From assembly GCF_048128805.1 (NCBI RefSeq), contig NC_135998.1, positions 22,805,063 to 22,869,062 of the forward strand: DNA of 64,000 bases. The letters run 5' to 3'. The notes under the pieces are model-generated. The model saw nothing but the letters and a program-made list of their open reading frames with translations, was not told the origin of the DNA and did not search any database. The DNA comes from Centroberyx gerrardi. Its lineage: Eukaryota > Chordata > Actinopteri > Beryciformes > Berycidae. Positions 59,856-64,000 of this stretch are shown here, one piece after another (the first letter of the stretch is position 1; each line of letters starts with the position of its first letter). The position numbers and the translations under genes are program-made.

Positions 59856-61554
59856 AGCTATCTGTGAAGGTACAAGAAGTGTTCATGTTGGCGCCAACTA
59901 AATTAAGTGTCCGGAACTGGACAAGCCTTTTACTCAAAACTATGTGCGCTATCATCCCTTTACAGCGACTATAAGAAGAAGAATTACAAGATAAGGAAAA
60001 AGTGATATTCAACTTTAAAAAAGATAGACAGTCCTGTGCCTCGCTGGTCTAAGGCGCATACCACTTAGACAACTTAGACACTGTTATATCAATCTGTGCT
60101 GTTCAATGCATTCAAGGAGCTATTTTTGTGAAGTGTTGTACTTTACCACTTTGTTGTATCCACTTTCCCTCAACCTGCCTTCCTTGTCTACTTCTGCTTC
60201 AGTTAGTGATTTCCCAGAATGCCTTTCAATATCCCTCAGTGAACTGGGATGAAAATTGTAACATTCTTATTGCTAGGTTTTATAGGGTTCCTTGAAGAAC
60301 ATAATTAAGGTTGCCCCACACTTTCAATGCAAAGAAACCTTTTCTTTTTAGAGTATACCTTGTCAAAAGCCGGTTCGATGACACAAATGTACTGCCAACG
60401 TGCCAAAATATGATCAGAATCAAAATCGGGCTACTTTGCTTTTAACAAATACATCCTTTAGAGACTTTACAGTGAAAGGGCTTGTTGTCAACTGGCAGTT
60501 TGTTGTCCCTCTTGGACTGCCAAAATCCATTAACGTTTTAGTGTTAAAACTCTGGTAGCTTTTACCTTATTGTGGTTACATTTACATCAATCAAGGGGAA
60601 ACAAGTAAGAAATGCTTTTACGGTAGCAATCGACCACCATTTCACAACTTCCTCAACCATTAGTAATGGACTTATTGTTGCAACGCTAGATTGTATACAC
60701 TTTCCCAAAAAGCTTGTCCACTTTCCGTCACATTCATAATGCATGCTACTGGCCATTTTACTACCAAGGGGGTGATTATGGGTACAATGGTGATGCAATA
60801 GGTATGAGACGTAGCCGAATACCATCGGCAGCAGCGCACTACCCATAATCCCATTTAAGAACGCACTCAAGCGTAATATGACTTTTACATAATGGTTACC
60901 ACTGAATGTGTACTGCAGGAAAAAAAGCAGTAAAAGAAGCAGGAGAAAACAAGAACAATTGCTAGCACAGTGGTTACCGTGAGTGAGCACAGCAACCAAT
61001 GAAGCACAGGCTAGCTTGCTTTAAGGGAATGATCAGCACAGCTAGAACTTGTCTTTGACAAATCAGATTGGTTGGCTGAGATTAGCAATTGTATAATTGG
61101 TTCCTCTAGTAAGATGATGATCTAATAAGATGCTGTGGAAACAATGCGCATTGTTGTCTGTCTCATGTTAAAAGAATTGTTACTGTGAGTAATATTGTCA
61201 AACAATTCAAGTGTCACATCCATACTGCTGGAATTGCCAACATGTGGCAATTCTGTGTTTGTCCACACTGCTAACTAGACAGAAAGTCCAAGATGTCCAA
61301 GATGCTGACCTAGTGTCAATAAATCAGTTGCTTTCTTCTGTTGATCTATTGTTGGCACACAATAAGACCTTGGCAGTGAATGAGAAATAAGATTAGCTAA
61401 TTAACATCATCCAGCCAGTCCCTCATTACAGCTTTGGAGAAACAAGTGTAGGAGGTCACAGCAAAGATCCAGCAGCAGTACTAATTAACACACAGGGGAG
61501 AAAGAGCCAGAACAAAAAAAAGAGAAAGATAACAAAGGAAAGCCTGTACTGTAC

Positions 61555-61610
61555 CTGTCATGCTGTCTGTGGAATAGTCCCCAGCATCTATGGAGTCTGG
61601 CAGTCTGCAG
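61555..61610 (-). CDS. pde4dip: candidate alternative upstream exon of pde4dip
   Basis: A 56-nt segment with an acceptor (TTTGTCCCTAG) and a donor (GTACAG). In the only frame that fits the next exon it reads CRLPDSIDAGDYSTDSMT and ends in phase 1. The acidic, Ser/Asp-rich content recalls the leader that precedes CM1 in CDK5RAP2. It needs a further exon upstream, not identified here, so the gene may extend past 64000. Confidence 0.45.
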
Positions 61611-61952
61611 CTAGGGACAAAATTATTCCGTTAGAGGAGCACAGCCAAGTCAATATGAATCTTTGGAGAGGGAACATCCTTACATTTTCACCACATTCAA
61701 CAACAGCGTAGATTCAGATCTAAAATCACAAAACCCAAAGCAAGCGTTGTTCTCTAACCCAGCTGAGCCAGTGTTCACAGCACTCACAGACTCTGGCTAC
61801 TCTGTTGTGAAAAAACACAAATGTCTAATGTTTATGCATTACTCACATTGGCCAGTTCCTCTTAGCCCTAAGGACGCTCCATAAATAGCTTAAGAATGAC
61901 TTTCTGCTTCATTTACATTCACTCTGACACTGCCTGTTTCTCTTTGTGTAGG

Positions 61953-61954
<2 letters not shown>

Positions 61955-61988
<34 letters not shown>
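61955..61988. repeat. (TG)n microsatellite
   Basis: About 17 TG units upstream of the alternative pde4dip exon at 61555-61610. Confidence 0.95.
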
Positions 61989-61991
<3 letters not shown>

Positions 61992-62575
61992 ACCATGTGC
62001 CAGTGGCAGCCTAGCTCTCATGTTCAGACAGACAGGGGGGAGAGGAACAGAGCAACCAGTGGATGGAGAAGGCTTTCATTGGTAGACAAGTAGACTACTG
62101 TGGTTCTGATCAGCCAAGCATCACACAATGATGGCAACAGAAGCGTCACTCACACAGACGATACAATGCACCAAACATCAGCAACACACATCTGGACCAC
62201 AATGACACTGTGAGCTGCAAAGCTACAACAAAAAGTGGGAATACTACTAATAACTATCACTATGTTTTTAAGCATAAGGCCTAGTTCCTCTTGACTAATG
62301 CACCTGTTGTTGTTTTTTTTGAGGAAACAATTTGGGCAACAACTTTGTTTTGTTGCCCTGTAAATAGTGAATCAACCAGAACCAATGAGCTTGAGCAAAT
62401 CCTTGTTGACTTGAATGAACATGAACTATTTGGGTCCATGCTCATGACCCTGAGCCCCTGACTCTTGGCTCTAATAATATAATGTCAAGCTGTGAATAAC
62501 TTCCTCCCATACCTCCCCTGGCACTGGGAGCAAAGCTGCTCTGCTGTTTCTCCGATATATTCCTCTGCCAATATC

Positions 62576-63013
62576 CAGGGTTCCAACATGTTTTTGTTCA
62601 AATTTCATGACTTAATATTAAGATGTTTTTTATGTCTTTTTGTAAAGCACTTTCATAACATCTGCTTTAGGTAGCCAAGTGCCATACAAATAAAGATTTG
62701 TATTATTACTGATTATATATGATTATAAAATAACATAATATTGGACAGCTTGTATGTTTAAAAGCTACATATTTTTGTAAAACAGACCCCATATCTTGTT
62801 CTTGTCGAGATGTAATTATTATCATTTGGGACAAAATTGATATTTGGGGTTTAATATTTTCATAGGAAAGTAGAACCAGCAGCAAAGCACAGCATTAAAC
62901 TCTTGACTGGTTGAAGAAAAATCTTTAGCATTTGCAATTACTTTTCCAGGAATGGAAACACCTTTTTTGAGTTCCATTCCTTTTCCAGGTTTGCCATGAC
63001 TCTAGGAACCCTG
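62576..63013. mobile_element. probable hAT-like miniature element, 438 bp
   Basis: Left end CAGGGTTCCAACATG; right end in reverse CAGGGTTCCTAGAGT. The interior has FTTCC/GGAA-rich symmetry (TTTTCCAGGAATGGAAA). The flanks share only a shifted ATATC, not a clean 8-bp duplication, so this is less certain than the others. Confidence 0.5.
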
Positions 63014-64000
63014 TATATCCCTGCTATGAATACTAACTAATACTAATACTAACACATTGTCTATAGCTTAGAATATAGGCCCAGTTCATACAGCAACAAT
63101 AACCATAATGACACTGCTCTTCTCCATCTTTATTTTGCTTCAGGACCCATGGATGGTCTGGCACACGCTATAGCATAAACCCATGAAGCAACAAAGTCAT
63201 AGTACAGTGCAGTGGAGAAAAGAAAATACAGATGGGAGAAACCACATGGTCCTAATGACTGACAGCAGAAACATAGTTCTGCCCCAGAAACGCTGGTGGT
63301 CAATGCAAATGTGTTTTGACAACCAATGCAACAATTGACACACACAACCTCTTCCTGTGTGAACAGAGAGGAAGCACATAGTGCACAGTGCAACTCATGA
63401 TGAGAAGAGTACAGGCATTGACCAATAACATGTAAAACTTCTACACGAACATCTACAGTAGACTAAATGGTCATGTTATGCAAGTTATGCAATACTAAAA
63501 TATCAAGTCTGTGTCACTGACACAAAGTTCTGTCAAAGCCCAAAGTTGTAAGAACTAAAACTCCTTGAGCACTCAATGGAAACGTTGTGAGAGACTGTAA
63601 ACAATGACTTCCTCTTTTCATGCTGTGTTCAGCTGCCAGCACCAAGCATGAAGGCAGATCATACGAATATTACTTAATGGGGAAGAACATTCACTGAAAC
63701 GACTAACAGGATGTAAAGACATATTTTGAAAATGCAAGAGTAAAGTGAATCAGGTTTCAGAATTACCGAATAAGTAATTCACACCGCACATATCACTTAC
63801 ATCTTGGATTACTGTGGCACGCTTACCACCTGGATGACCCGTTCTAAGCATATGCGGCGAACAGTTTTACTAATTCATTTGTGGATCAAGTAAAAATAGA
63901 CTAACAAGTAGATACCTCCCAAACGCATACACACGGAGATGCTACAATCATGTTTCTCAGCTGAGCAGAAGCGCTATAGACTACATTCAGCTAACGCAAT

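Larger units (their letters stand above)
59865..64000. other. upstream/intron region of pde4dip, otherwise non-coding
   Basis: Apart from the candidate exon at 61555-61610, the TG run and the hAT-like element at 62576-63013, no exon with both splice sites and homology could be supported on either strand. The short open frames here look random. Whether this is a pde4dip intron or upstream intergenic DNA depends on the unresolved first exon. Confidence 0.5.

Overview
The window is nuclear DNA from a ray-finned fish, probably a percomorph teleost. The evidence is three multi-exon vertebrate genes with GT-AG introns that are short compared with mammals, hAT-type miniature transposons with 8-bp target duplications, tRNA-derived SINEs of percomorph type, and many CA/TG microsatellites. 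No bacterial, viral, CRISPR or toxin system was seen.

Layout. Positions 1-2467 are non-coding DNA downstream of dolk. dolk (dolichol kinase, minus strand) has one coding exon at 2468-4039 and predicted 5' UTR exons up to about 5040. It stands head-to-head with nup188 (plus strand, 5984-23765). Every nup188 splice site could be placed: 43 coding exons join in frame to 1746 residues, about the length of the human protein (1749). nup188 meets the next gene tail-to-tail across a 1.6-kb 3' UTR/intergenic stretch. The rest of the window is one large minus-strand gene of the centrosomin/CDK5RAP2 family, best matched to myomegalin (pde4dip). Its stop codon is at 25375, and its 5' end is near 59.1 kb or further upstream, at or beyond 61.6 kb.

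pde4dip has two mutually exclusive N-termini that join the same phase-0 exon. One starts at 47856 with a two-CxxC zinc-binding-like domain and an SxIP motif (EB1-type). The other is assembled from exons between 49.8 and 59.1 kb and carries the CM1 motif that binds gamma-tubulin complexes. With either start, the shared 42 exons give a predicted coiled-coil protein of about 3,040-3,050 residues, longer than human PDE4DIP. Much of the extra length lies in one 1630-nt exon that holds about five or six degenerate copies of a coiled-coil module just before an Olduvai-like exon.

The genes share no single pathway: dolk serves ER glycosylation, nup188 the nuclear pore and pde4dip centrosome/Golgi microtubule nucleation. 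dolk-nup188 is a vertebrate head-to-head pair (human 9q34). Having pde4dip (human 1q21) next to nup188 is informative about genome-duplication paralogons.

The main points for a second look are the repeat-rich pde4dip exon, the alternative N-termini, a CM1-isoform first exon that lies between two hAT-like ends, a GC-AG intron, and a retroposon tail that supplies the nup188 leader.
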